Positions 26,050 to 32,951 of a stretch of 64,000 nucleotides of DNA are shown piece by piece (within the stretch, counting starts at the first letter, position 1; the number at the start of each line of letters is the position of its first letter). Where the stretch lies: NCBI RefSeq assembly GCF_001653565.1, contig NZ_LYPB01000063.1:1-64000 (forward strand). The letters run 5' to 3'. Position numbers and translations under genes: made by a program. The notes beneath the pieces were generated by a model. That model worked only from the letters and a program-made list of their open reading frames with translations, was not told where the DNA came from and searched no databases. This DNA comes from Paenibacillus oryzisoli (GTDB taxonomy: Bacteria > Bacillota > Bacilli > Paenibacillales > NBRC-103111).

Positions 26050-26330
26050 ACTAAACCTTTCAATTGAGCAGCTTGGCGGCGAAGCGTTGGCGATCCGTGC
26101 CGACATAAGCAAAATTAGCGAAATTGAAGAGTTATTTTCGAAGACCCTTAAGAGATTTGGGCTTCTTGAATGGCAAATCACCGGAATTACTCCAAACATA
26201 TAGCAAAATGAACTCATTCGGACGACTCGGGGAACCTGAGGATATTGCCAATGCGATTGAGCTGTTAGTCAGTGAAAAAGCACGATGGATTACGGGACAA
26301 ACAATTCGCGTAAATGGCGGGTTCAATTAA
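26050..26330 (+). pseudogene. SDR oxidoreductase relic with internal deletion
   Basis: The first piece (26050-26162) reads IEQLGGEALAIRADISK and EELFSKTLKRFG, the segment after the NADP-binding helix of a classical SDR. The second piece, in another frame (from about 26163 to 26330), reads LNGKSPELLQTYSKMNSFGR and ends with WITGQTIRVNGGFN, the standard SDR C-terminus. Everything between, including the NNAG and YxxxK regions (roughly 120-130 residues), is missing, as is the N-terminal glycine motif. This is a dead fragment, divergent from the AraC gene. Confidence 0.8.
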
Positions 26331-26338
26331 TAAACAAA

Positions 26339-26378
26339 AGAAGGAAAAAGCCCGACAATTAGTCGGACTTTTCCTTCT
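26339..26378. terminator. Bidirectional terminator
   Basis: AGAAGGAAAAAGCCCGAC and GTCGGACTTTTCCTTCT form a long stem with one mismatch and a 5-nt loop, between the SDR relic and the convergent PepSY-like gene. Confidence 0.7.
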
Positions 26379-26396
26379 ACTTTAAATGATTAGGCG

Positions 26397-26909
26397 TTAA
26401 CCACCGATTGGCATTTTGGCTACTGGATTTTTATCCGCAGAAACGACTTCACCCGTTTTGGAATTTACATTTGCGATATACACATCGCCTTCCTCTTGTA
26501 GCTGCTGCTTGGTTTTACCGTCAATTGGCGTTGTGAAGAAAACAGAGTAGAACGTTCCTTCTTGGTCTACAAGATTAACAAAATATGTAGATTGATCCAA
26601 ACCAGTTAAGGAATCATTAAATTTGTTTTGAAGGGCCTTTTTCGCAAGTGCAACTGCCTCATCCTCGCTCATGTCTTGGGATGTCTTAACAGGTTCCTTA
26701 TAGTCTGGATTTGGTATAAATCCTTCCACCACAGATGGTTGAGCGTTTGGATCTACTGGTTGAGGTACAGCCACCTTCTGTTGACTTGTCACATTGACAT
26801 TTGGTGCGGAATCCACTGAAAAAGCGAAAGCCGAAATCGCTCCGTTGCCTGCAATCAAAGCCGTTGCTACACCTGCCGTTAGTAATGTTGCGTAAATCTT
26901 TTTCTTCAT
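26397..26909 (-). CDS. Exported PepSY-like protein, 170 aa
   Basis: A start at ATG 26909 (GGAGGTAATCAAA-ATG) gives MKKKIYATLLTAGVATALIA, a signal peptide ending near ISAFA. The C-terminal half has a PepSY-like alpha/beta pattern: DEAVALAKKALQNKFNDS (helix), YFVNLVDQEGTFYSVFFTT and VYIANVNSKTGEVVSADK (strands ending in the usual TGEVV hairpin). PepSY proteins outside the membrane are proposed protease modulators or sensor partners. It follows the histidine kinase gene by 84 nt on the same strand and may be a target or accessory of that system. Confidence 0.75.
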   Translation of the reverse strand: MKKKIYATLLTAGVATALIAGNGAISAFAFSVDSAPNVNVTSQQKVAVPQPVDPNAQPSVVEGFIPNPDYKEPVKTSQDMSEDEAVALAKKALQNKFNDSLTGLDQSTYFVNLVDQEGTFYSVFFTTPIDGKTKQQLQEEGDVYIANVNSKTGEVVSADKNPVAKMPIGG

Positions 26910-26993
26910 TTTGATTACCTCCATCGTTGAATTGATATCGCTTGTTACATTTATAGAATACAAGACCGATATGATAAACTTGTTTTCAAGTTA

Positions 26994-28376
26994 TTATGGA
27001 GTTGTAAAATCGATCGCAACTTTAGTGAATTCGTTTTCTTTCGAAGTAATCTGAATGTGCGCATGATGAAGCTCAGCAATTTGATTGCAAATGGATAATC
27101 CTAATCCGATTCCACCGAGTTCTTTCGTTCGAGATTTGTCCACAACATAGAAGGCTTCTGTTAATTTCGCAATGTCTTTCTCAGGAATACCCTTCCCATA
27201 ATCAAGTACTTCAACAAAGACGTCCTTTTCTCGGCGGCTGCATGTCATCATAATCTTCCCTCCGGGTTGAGACGCTTTAATACTGTTTTCCACTACGTTG
27301 ATTAATAGCGTTTGGAGTAGGGTCTTATCACCAACTATGTAATCGGCTAAACATTCCGTATCTACTGAGATGTTTTTGGCGTTCAACTGGTGCTGTACCA
27401 TGGTTACAACATACGTGAACAGTTCGTTTAGATCAACGCGTTCAAGGGAGATCTCGCCATTTTTCAAATATAATAATTCCATCATCTTTTTCGAGAGCAA
27501 ATCCAGTCGGTTTACATGCTCGTGAATGTAACGGATGGCCATTCTCCGATCGTCCTCATCATAGTTGGCATGTTCCAGAAATTCGCTGTATCCCTTAATG
27601 GCTGTTATGGGTGTTTTAATTTCATGCGTTAAATTGTTAATGAATGTTTCTTTGTCTTCGTTTGCTTTTTGAATCGTTTCAATATTCGCGGAGACTGCAT
27701 CAACCATCTTGTTGAAATTCTGCGCTAAGTCCCCGATCTCATCATTGCCACTCACCTTAATTCGTCTATGGTAAGCTCCCGCGGCGATGTCCTTTACCCC
27801 TTTATTTAACCGTCTAATTGGGGATGTTAGTTGAAACAAGAGTAGAATGAGCACAACCGATAATACCAAAGAAATGACTACACTGAGCATGATAAAGTAA
27901 TGGAGCAGAGAGAGATAATACGCTTGCAGATAGTTGGAATCTCTGGAGATGACTAGCCTATAGCCCTGGAAATCCATCTTCCCCCCGACAAAAAGCCAGA
28001 GCTCTCCCTGAATCTTCCTGTACGTGGTTTTACGAAAATCACCCTGCAATTCCTCACGCTTTCCTTCAAGTTGGTAAGCATTTGAATACATCAATTGATT
28101 CCCATTGTAAACTTCTGCTAGAATGCCTTTTTTATAATAGTTGGATACAAAACCGCCAATAACGGAGCTATAGTCGGCTCCGCTTGTGCTTTCCGTATAA
28201 ACATTAAGAATATAACTTAAGGCGTTTTCAATACCCTCGTACTCGTTCAACCCTCTTGAGATGTCCATCTTCTCGTTTAATTGATAACTCTTTTTGAGAA
28301 GTCCATAAGCCCCAAGATCAAAGACAACTAGAAAAATAAGCAGGACAAGCAAATACGTTTTCTGCCAAAACTTCAT
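26994..28376 (-). CDS. Sensor histidine kinase with HAMP domain, 460 aa
   Basis: The layout is TM1 (about residues 7-27), an extracytoplasmic sensor of about 130 residues, TM2 (about 157-182), HAMP (IRRLNKGVKDIAAGAYHRRI), HisKA with the phosphorylated His in LTHEIKTPITAIKGYSE (near residue 250) and HATPase_c with N box (VVENSIKAS), G1 (DYGKGI) and G2 (GGIGLGLSIC). All motifs are intact. The start overlaps the end of the response-regulator gene (ATGA), so translation is coupled. The signal is unknown. Confidence 0.9.
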   Translation of the reverse strand: MKFWQKTYLLVLLIFLVVFDLGAYGLLKKSYQLNEKMDISRGLNEYEGIENALSYILNVYTESTSGADYSSVIGGFVSNYYKKGILAEVYNGNQLMYSNAYQLEGKREELQGDFRKTTYRKIQGELWLFVGGKMDFQGYRLVISRDSNYLQAYYLSLLHYFIMLSVVISLVLSVVLILLLFQLTSPIRRLNKGVKDIAAGAYHRRIKVSGNDEIGDLAQNFNKMVDAVSANIETIQKANEDKETFINNLTHEIKTPITAIKGYSEFLEHANYDEDDRRMAIRYIHEHVNRLDLLSKKMMELLYLKNGEISLERVDLNELFTYVVTMVQHQLNAKNISVDTECLADYIVGDKTLLQTLLINVVENSIKASQPGGKIMMTCSRREKDVFVEVLDYGKGIPEKDIAKLTEAFYVVDKSRTKELGGIGLGLSICNQIAELHHAHIQITSKENEFTKVAIDFTTP

Positions 28377-29032
28377 ACTTGCACCTCGAGCCTATAACCG
28401 TACTTATACACTGTTTTAATCTGATTATCCCAATCCAGCTTCTTTCTCAGCTTCTGAATGTGGACGTCAACCGTTCTTGTATCCCCGTAAAAATCGTATC
28501 CCCATATTCGCTCGACAATTTTCTCTCTAGATAGGGCAATATTTTTATTTTGAATAAGCAGTTCAAGCAACTGGAATTCCTTGTTCGTCATTTCAACGAT
28601 TTGGCCCTGAACCGTCACGGTATGCTTGTCTAAATCCACAACAGTATGATCTAGTGTAAATTCGTTATTATCTCGTTGGTTTCTTCTTAAAGCCACATGG
28701 ATGCGAGCGATCAGTTCCACGGCTTCAAAAGGTTTGGCTATGTAGTCTTCGGCTCCGATTTCCAAACCATGAACTTTATCTGCAAGCGAATCTCTAGCTG
28801 TTAAGTAGATCACGGGTACGTTCCGTTTCAGTACTTCCTTGATAACTTCAAACCCGTCTTTACCAGGAAGCATCACATCCAGAATAACCAAATCGATCTT
28901 ACTCTCTTGCAAAACATGAGAAATCTGATCCCCGCTATATAGTTGAATGTACTCGTGCCCGACCATTTTTAAATTAACCGCAATTAAATCATTAATTGCC
29001 CTCTCATCATCTACAATGAGTATTTTAGCCAT
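28373..29032 (-). CDS. OmpR-family response regulator, 219 aa
   Basis: The receiver domain starts MAKILIVDDERAINDL and has the phospho-acceptor Asp52 in LVILDVMLPGKDG, Thr in VIYLTARD and Lys in YIAKPFEAVEL. The C-terminal winged helix is complete (about 125-217: MTNKEFQLLELLIQNKN, IWGYDFYGDTRTVDVHIQKL). I chose the ATG at 29032 because GGAG precedes it and it begins the conserved strand; the frame is open further upstream but not coding-like. First gene of the regulator-kinase-PepSY run. Confidence 0.9.
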   Translation of the reverse strand: MAKILIVDDERAINDLIAVNLKMVGHEYIQLYSGDQISHVLQESKIDLVILDVMLPGKDGFEVIKEVLKRNVPVIYLTARDSLADKVHGLEIGAEDYIAKPFEAVELIARIHVALRRNQRDNNEFTLDHTVVDLDKHTVTVQGQIVEMTNKEFQLLELLIQNKNIALSREKIVERIWGYDFYGDTRTVDVHIQKLRKKLDWDNQIKTVYKYGYRLEVQV

Positions 29033-29298
29033 AATATCACACTCCATAACAAGCATAACAAATACCTTATTGGAAGTTGTTATCGAGTTGTAAAATCTTT
29101 TCCCTGTCCATATTAATGGTTCCCTTTGGAATGGAAATAGATTCGACATAGAAGTCTCTCCCATAAAAACATAGCAATGCCAGCAATGTCCGATACTGAA
29201 AGTGTGATCGCTACATGACAAAAAGAGCAGCTGCCAGCCGCGGCAAACTACTCTCTGATTTCAACTCTCCGTCCAGTTGGGCAATAGCACAAGCTGAA

Positions 29299-29385
29299 CT
29301 ACTTGTATTTCCAACCTGCACGTTGCAGTATATTCTCTATAGAATCGCCAGGATCATATTCAACTATTATTAGTCCTGCTCCCAT
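29299..29385 (-). CDS. Possible 28-residue peptide after the ABC-F gene
   Basis: ATG at 29385 has GGAGGA at 6-nt spacing and encodes MGAGLIIVEYDPGDSIENIL followed by eight more residues to a TAG. It starts only 22 nt after the ABC-F stop codon. The good ribosome site is the only support; it may be a small regulatory or orphan peptide, or a gene remnant. Confidence 0.3.
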   Translation of the reverse strand: MGAGLIIVEYDPGDSIENILQRAGWKYK

Positions 29386-29407
29386 TCTAACTCCTCCTAA
29401 AGTGAAC

Positions 29408-30886
29408 CTATAGAGTGACCATTTTCGTTGCAACGTTTTCTCGAAATGCCTGGTCATGCTCCACAAAAACCATGGTAGGATTAAAGCTATTAATAAGCTC
29501 TTCAACTTGCATGCGTGAATAAACATCAATAAAGTTTAGTGGTTCATCCCAAATATACAAATGAGCTTTTTCACATAAACTTTTCGCAATAAGCAACTTT
29601 TTCTTTTGCCCACCAGAGTATTGAGATATATCTTTCTCAAACTGGATCCGCTCGAAATCCATCTTTCGCAGAATCGATTTAAATATCGGTTCATCAATCT
29701 GATTTTCTTCAATAAAGTCAGCTAACTTCCCTTTTAAATGAGAGGTATCTTGCTGAACATAAGAAATGATAAGACCTGAACCTACGTTCAAAGTACCCCT
29801 ATGCTGGATTGGATCTCCTACAATAAGTTTTAGAATACTACTTTTACCACTACCATTCTTTCCATCGAGCACGACTCGGTCTCCTGCTGCAACAGTAAAA
29901 CTTATTGGCGAATTCACTCCCTCACCTTCATACCTAACAACCACGTCTGTTAACTGAATGAGTTCTTTCGCTTTGTATGCTAAAGGCTCTAATTGCAATG
30001 ACTCCGTCTTCTCCACATTTTTTAGCAACGTTGACTTTTCTTCAATCGCTTTATTTTGCCTTGATTCCAGGTTCTTTGCACGTTTCATCATTTTGGCTGC
30101 TTTATGTCCAACATACCCCTTGTCCAATTTAGAACCAGAGTTCGTTGTACCATTTTTGGAAGCTTCTACTTGATTGGACCAGTTGGCTGATCGTTTTGAA
30201 GATTGTTGCAGCCTCCCAATATCTTTGTGCAAACGCTCATTTGTTTTCTCCTCATGTTCCTGCTGTCTATCAAAATTCAGCTTCCAAGAAGAATAATTAC
30301 CACTTTGAACTTCGATATTGGCTCTATTTATTGACAAGATGTGGTCAACGCAGCCATCCAAAAAGTTTCTATCATGTGAAATTAGAATGAACCCTTTTTT
30401 CCTTTTCAAATAGGTAGAAACCATCTTTCGCCCATGGGTATCTAGGTGATTGGTTGGCTCATCAATTAATAGAAATTGCCCTTCATTCAAAAATAGTGCA
30501 GCCAGCAGTACCTTCGTTTGTTCCCCATTCGATAATGTTTCAAAGGGTCGGTACATCACTTCAGCATCGACATCTAAATACGATATTTCCCGAAGAAACT
30601 CCCAATCTTCAGCTTTCGGACATATCTCTTCTACGATTTCATAGGTGAGTCTGCTTTTATCCGAGACTGGATATGGGAAATAGTTGAATTCAACTGAAGA
30701 AATAATTTTTCCGTTGTATTCGTATTTTTCTAATAATAAATTGAAGAAAGTTGTCTTACCTCGACCGTTCCGGCCAATAAAGCCAAGTTTCCAATCCGTA
30801 TCTATTTGAAAGCTAACATCCTCAAAAATAGGATCAAAGCTGCTAGGATATGAAAATGTTAGGTTTTGTACTTGAATCATTGACAT
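29408..30886 (-). CDS. Lsa-like ABC-F ribosomal protection protein, 492 aa
   Basis: This cytoplasmic protein has two ABC ATPase domains and no membrane segment, as in the ABC-F family. Domain 1 has Walker A GRNGRGKTT (near 42), signature TLSNGEQTKV and Walker B FLLIDEPTNHLD. The linker (about 205-295) is charged and long, the region that reaches the ribosomal peptidyl-transferase centre. Domain 2 has GKNGSGKSS, YSGGQKKKL and LYIWDEPLNFID. The WDEPLNF-D form and overall order resemble Lsa(A)-type proteins, known to protect ribosomes from lincosamides, pleuromutilins and streptogramin A. Drug specificity cannot be read from sequence. The start has GGAGG at 9 nt. A leader peptide precedes it. 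Confidence 0.88.
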   Translation of the reverse strand: MSMIQVQNLTFSYPSSFDPIFEDVSFQIDTDWKLGFIGRNGRGKTTFFNLLLEKYEYNGKIISSVEFNYFPYPVSDKSRLTYEIVEEICPKAEDWEFLREISYLDVDAEVMYRPFETLSNGEQTKVLLAALFLNEGQFLLIDEPTNHLDTHGRKMVSTYLKRKKGFILISHDRNFLDGCVDHILSINRANIEVQSGNYSSWKLNFDRQQEHEEKTNERLHKDIGRLQQSSKRSANWSNQVEASKNGTTNSGSKLDKGYVGHKAAKMMKRAKNLESRQNKAIEEKSTLLKNVEKTESLQLEPLAYKAKELIQLTDVVVRYEGEGVNSPISFTVAAGDRVVLDGKNGSGKSSILKLIVGDPIQHRGTLNVGSGLIISYVQQDTSHLKGKLADFIEENQIDEPIFKSILRKMDFERIQFEKDISQYSGGQKKKLLIAKSLCEKAHLYIWDEPLNFIDVYSRMQVEELINSFNPTMVFVEHDQAFRENVATKMVTL

Positions 30887-30899
30887 GGTGGGTTCCTCC

Positions 30900-30929
30900 T
30901 TTTTATAACACACTACTTCTTTATAAAAA
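30900..30929 (-). promoter_or_regulatory. Hairpin abutting the ABC-F ribosome-binding site
   Basis: TTTTTATAA and TTATAAAAA (30900-30908, 30921-30929) form a 9-bp stem that ends immediately before the AGGAGG of the ABC-F gene. It could restrict ribosome access or be an alternative partner for upstream leader RNA. Confidence 0.4.
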
Positions 30930-30958
30930 GTCGGTATATATCCATCTATTCTCTTTTC

Positions 30959-31000
30959 ACTCCGTATAAGTGCAATGGATACTAACGACTTATACGGAGT
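30959..31000 (-). promoter_or_regulatory. Leader hairpin overlapping the leader peptide end
   Basis: ACTCCGTATAAGT (read on the minus strand, 31000-30988) pairs perfectly over 13 bp with ACTTATACGGAGT (30971-30959). The first arm encodes the last residues of the leader peptide and the loop contains its stop codon, so a ribosome held there would open the stem. There is no typical T run after it, so it may act as an antiterminator-type or pausing structure. Confidence 0.6.
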
Positions 31001-31032
31001 AAATCATGTGTAATTACCGTTTCCGAGCTCAT
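30982..31032 (-). CDS. ABC-F leader peptide, 16 aa
   Basis: ATG at 31032 follows AAAGGAGGG at 5-6 nt and encodes MSSETVITHDLLRISR, ending at TAG within the hairpin loop. Inducible ABC-F and Erm genes are often preceded by such short leader ORFs whose drug-stalled ribosome changes RNA folding. The position, ribosome site and overlap with the stem support this role; stalling itself is inferred. Confidence 0.65.
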   Translation of the reverse strand: MSSETVITHDLLRISR

Positions 31033-31062
31033 GTGGTCCCTCCTTTAACCTTCACTCTTATT

Positions 31063-31090
31063 GTTATAATTCATTGATTGGTATTGTAAA
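31063..31090 (-). promoter_or_regulatory. Sigma-A promoter of the ABC-F transcript
   Basis: On the minus strand TTTACA (31090-31085), a 16-nt spacer and TATAAC (31068-31063) form a good -35/-10 pair about 30 nt before the leader ATG. Confidence 0.5.
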
Positions 31091-31466
31091 GTTGGATTCT
31101 CGCGTTTTATCTAATTACCGAGATACCATGATGCGGTGTTAGTTCTTTTTAGTATACCACATTTGATATTCCTTAAATTAGCCCATTAGAAGTATCTGGC
31201 ACTGAGAATCTCTAAATTAGAACGAAATATCCGAACTAATCTCACTCTCCGCACTAATAATTCCCAAATAGTCCGAATTAGCCGAACTATATCGTCTCCG
31301 CCGCCCCTTTCCCGCAAAAAGTGGGCATTTAGTTCGGTAAAATCGGACTAAATTAATATAGGCAACTATCAACAACGAGAGTGGATCCTAAGCTGCTCAA
31401 TCTCGTGCCTAATTGGTTTGCATATCCACGCCTCCTAGGTTACAATGTTTATATCGACAAATTTGC
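31091..31466. other. Gene-free spacer with short CCGAACTAAT-like repeats
   Basis: The stretch lies between the divergent ABC-F and TetR genes. It contains repeated CCGAACTAAT / CCGCACTAAT / GTCCGAATTAG / CGGACTAAAT words (about 31230-31355), a degenerate short-repeat pattern often seen in spacers of these bacteria. No gene is seen. Confidence 0.4.
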
Positions 31467-32078
31467 ATGTCTAAAAAGGAGGTTGTCACGTCCTTGTCCC
31501 CCCGTTCCAAAGAACAAAATGAAATCATTCGCATGCAGCGCAGCGAACAAATCCTAGATGCTGCAGCGCGCACCTACTTCCTAACTGGCGGGAGCTTTGA
31601 TATTCGTGATGTCGCCCGCGAAGCCAAGATCGGTTATGGCACGGTTTACCATTATTACCCTAACCGGCATTTATTAATAGAAGATGTACTGAATAGCGGT
31701 TTCGATCGGTGCGAGCAAGCTCTGAAACAATGGGCAACCACTCGCGGCAACAACCCGAGCGAAGGGCACCTGTTGACGTATTGCAAGGATTTGCTCCTTC
31801 TATGGCAGTCAGATGCACGTGCCTATCTCGTCTACAAAATGGCAGCGGAACACTATTCAGGCTTGCCTGAGAAAGATCGAAGCCTCATCAAGAGACGATT
31901 CATGGAACGGCTGTACCTTCCACTCCAAACCATCGCCCAGCGCGAAGACGACAGCGTCGACCATATGCTTGCCGTACTGGTTGGTTGCTGCGGACTACAC
32001 TACTATGCGGGTACTTCCGAGCTGGACGTCGATCGGATCGCCAAGCTCGCTATGCAAGCTATTACGAAGGAGTCTTGA
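31467..32078 (+). CDS. TetR-family transcriptional regulator, about 203 aa
   Basis: HTH at about residues 25-60: RSEQILDAAARTYFLTGGSFD, IRDVAREAKIGYGTVYHYYPNRHLL. The C-terminal helical domain has YKMAAEHYSGLPEKDRSL. The start is uncertain: ATG at 31467 has no ribosome site, whereas TTG at 31494 lies 11 nt after AAAAAGGAGG. The methionine aminopeptidase gene follows 7 nt after its TGA, so they are co-transcribed. The regulator may respond to a compound that affects N-terminal methionine removal, but that is speculation. Confidence 0.8.
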   Translation: MSKKEVVTSLSPRSKEQNEIIRMQRSEQILDAAARTYFLTGGSFDIRDVAREAKIGYGTVYHYYPNRHLLIEDVLNSGFDRCEQALKQWATTRGNNPSEGHLLTYCKDLLLLWQSDARAYLVYKMAAEHYSGLPEKDRSLIKRRFMERLYLPLQTIAQREDDSVDHMLAVLVGCCGLHYYAGTSELDVDRIAKLAMQAITKES

Positions 32079-32085
32079 TACGAAC

Positions 32086-32832
32086 ATGGTTATTTTAAAA
32101 AGCAAACTTGAAATCGAGGCCATCCATAAAGCCTGCCAGGTAGTGGCTGAATGCCATCGTACGATCGCTCCGCTCATTCAACCGGGCATTACGACGAACG
32201 AGATTGAGCGCATCTTCGAGGAAATCATTCTTAAACACGGCGCTAAGCCCTACACGAAAGGCTACAAGGGCTATACCTATGCGACTTGTGCCTCCGTCAA
32301 TGACGTAATCGCGCATGGCTTTCCTACAGATACGCCGCTTAAGGAGGGCGATATCGTGACGATCGATACCGTCGCGGAGCTCGATGGCTGGCTCGGTGAT
32401 TCCGCCTGGAACTATGCGGTCGGGCAGATCTCCCCGACAGCCGAGAAGCTGATGCGCGTCACGAAGGAATGCCTAGACCTTGGCATCGCGCAGGCACAGC
32501 CGGGCAACCGGCTCGGCGACGTGACGAGCGCCATCCAGCGACATGCCGAGTCGAACGGTTTCGGCGTCGTTCGTGACCTGCTCGCGCATGGCATTGGCCG
32601 GGACCTGCACGAAGAGCCGAACTATATGCATGTTGGCAAGCCCGGCAAAGGCCTTCGAATCAAGGAAGGCATGGTGTTCACGATCGAGCCAATGCTTACC
32701 GAGGGCACCTACCACATGACGATCGATCCGGACGGCTGGACCGCGCGAACGGTGGACGGCAAGCTCGCCGCCCAATACGAGCATACGATTGCCATCCTGG
32801 CTGGGGGTCCACAAATACTGACTGCGCAATAG
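32086..32832 (+). CDS. map: Methionine aminopeptidase type I, 248 aa
   Basis: The enzyme removes the initiator methionine from new proteins. The five metal ligands are in place: Asp in TIDTVAELDGWLGDSAW (two), His in LLAHGIGRDLHEEPN, Glu in FTIEPMLTEG and Glu in AAQYEHT. Length is usual for a short type Ia enzyme without zinc finger. The ATG at 32086 follows AAGGAG inside the end of tetR; a longer open frame upstream is only overlap with tetR. Main map genes usually sit in the ribosomal-protein cluster, so this is probably a second copy, and its link with a TetR regulator is unusual. Confidence 0.88.
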   Translation: MVILKSKLEIEAIHKACQVVAECHRTIAPLIQPGITTNEIERIFEEIILKHGAKPYTKGYKGYTYATCASVNDVIAHGFPTDTPLKEGDIVTIDTVAELDGWLGDSAWNYAVGQISPTAEKLMRVTKECLDLGIAQAQPGNRLGDVTSAIQRHAESNGFGVVRDLLAHGIGRDLHEEPNYMHVGKPGKGLRIKEGMVFTIEPMLTEGTYHMTIDPDGWTARTVDGKLAAQYEHTIAILAGGPQILTAQ

Positions 32833-32920
32833 ATTTATTTCACCATATCGCATGAAATCCAGTTCAATTCAATCCAATCGATCTCATCGTTATCTGACAA
32901 TAACACAAGGAACCAAAGCA

Positions 32921-32948
32921 AAAGAAGCCTGCAACCGCAGGCTTCTTT
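32921..32948. terminator. Bidirectional terminator between map and glycosidase gene
   Basis: AAAGAAGCCTGC and GCAGGCTTCTTT form a 12-bp perfect stem with a 4-nt loop and A/T runs on both sides. It serves the convergent genes ending at 32832 and 32952. Confidence 0.75.
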
Positions 32949-32951
32949 TGT

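Noticed and set aside
31813-32085. N-terminal extension of the methionine aminopeptidase
   Set aside because: The extension overlaps tetR in another frame and bears no resemblance to the family; the ATG at 32086 starts at the normal family position.
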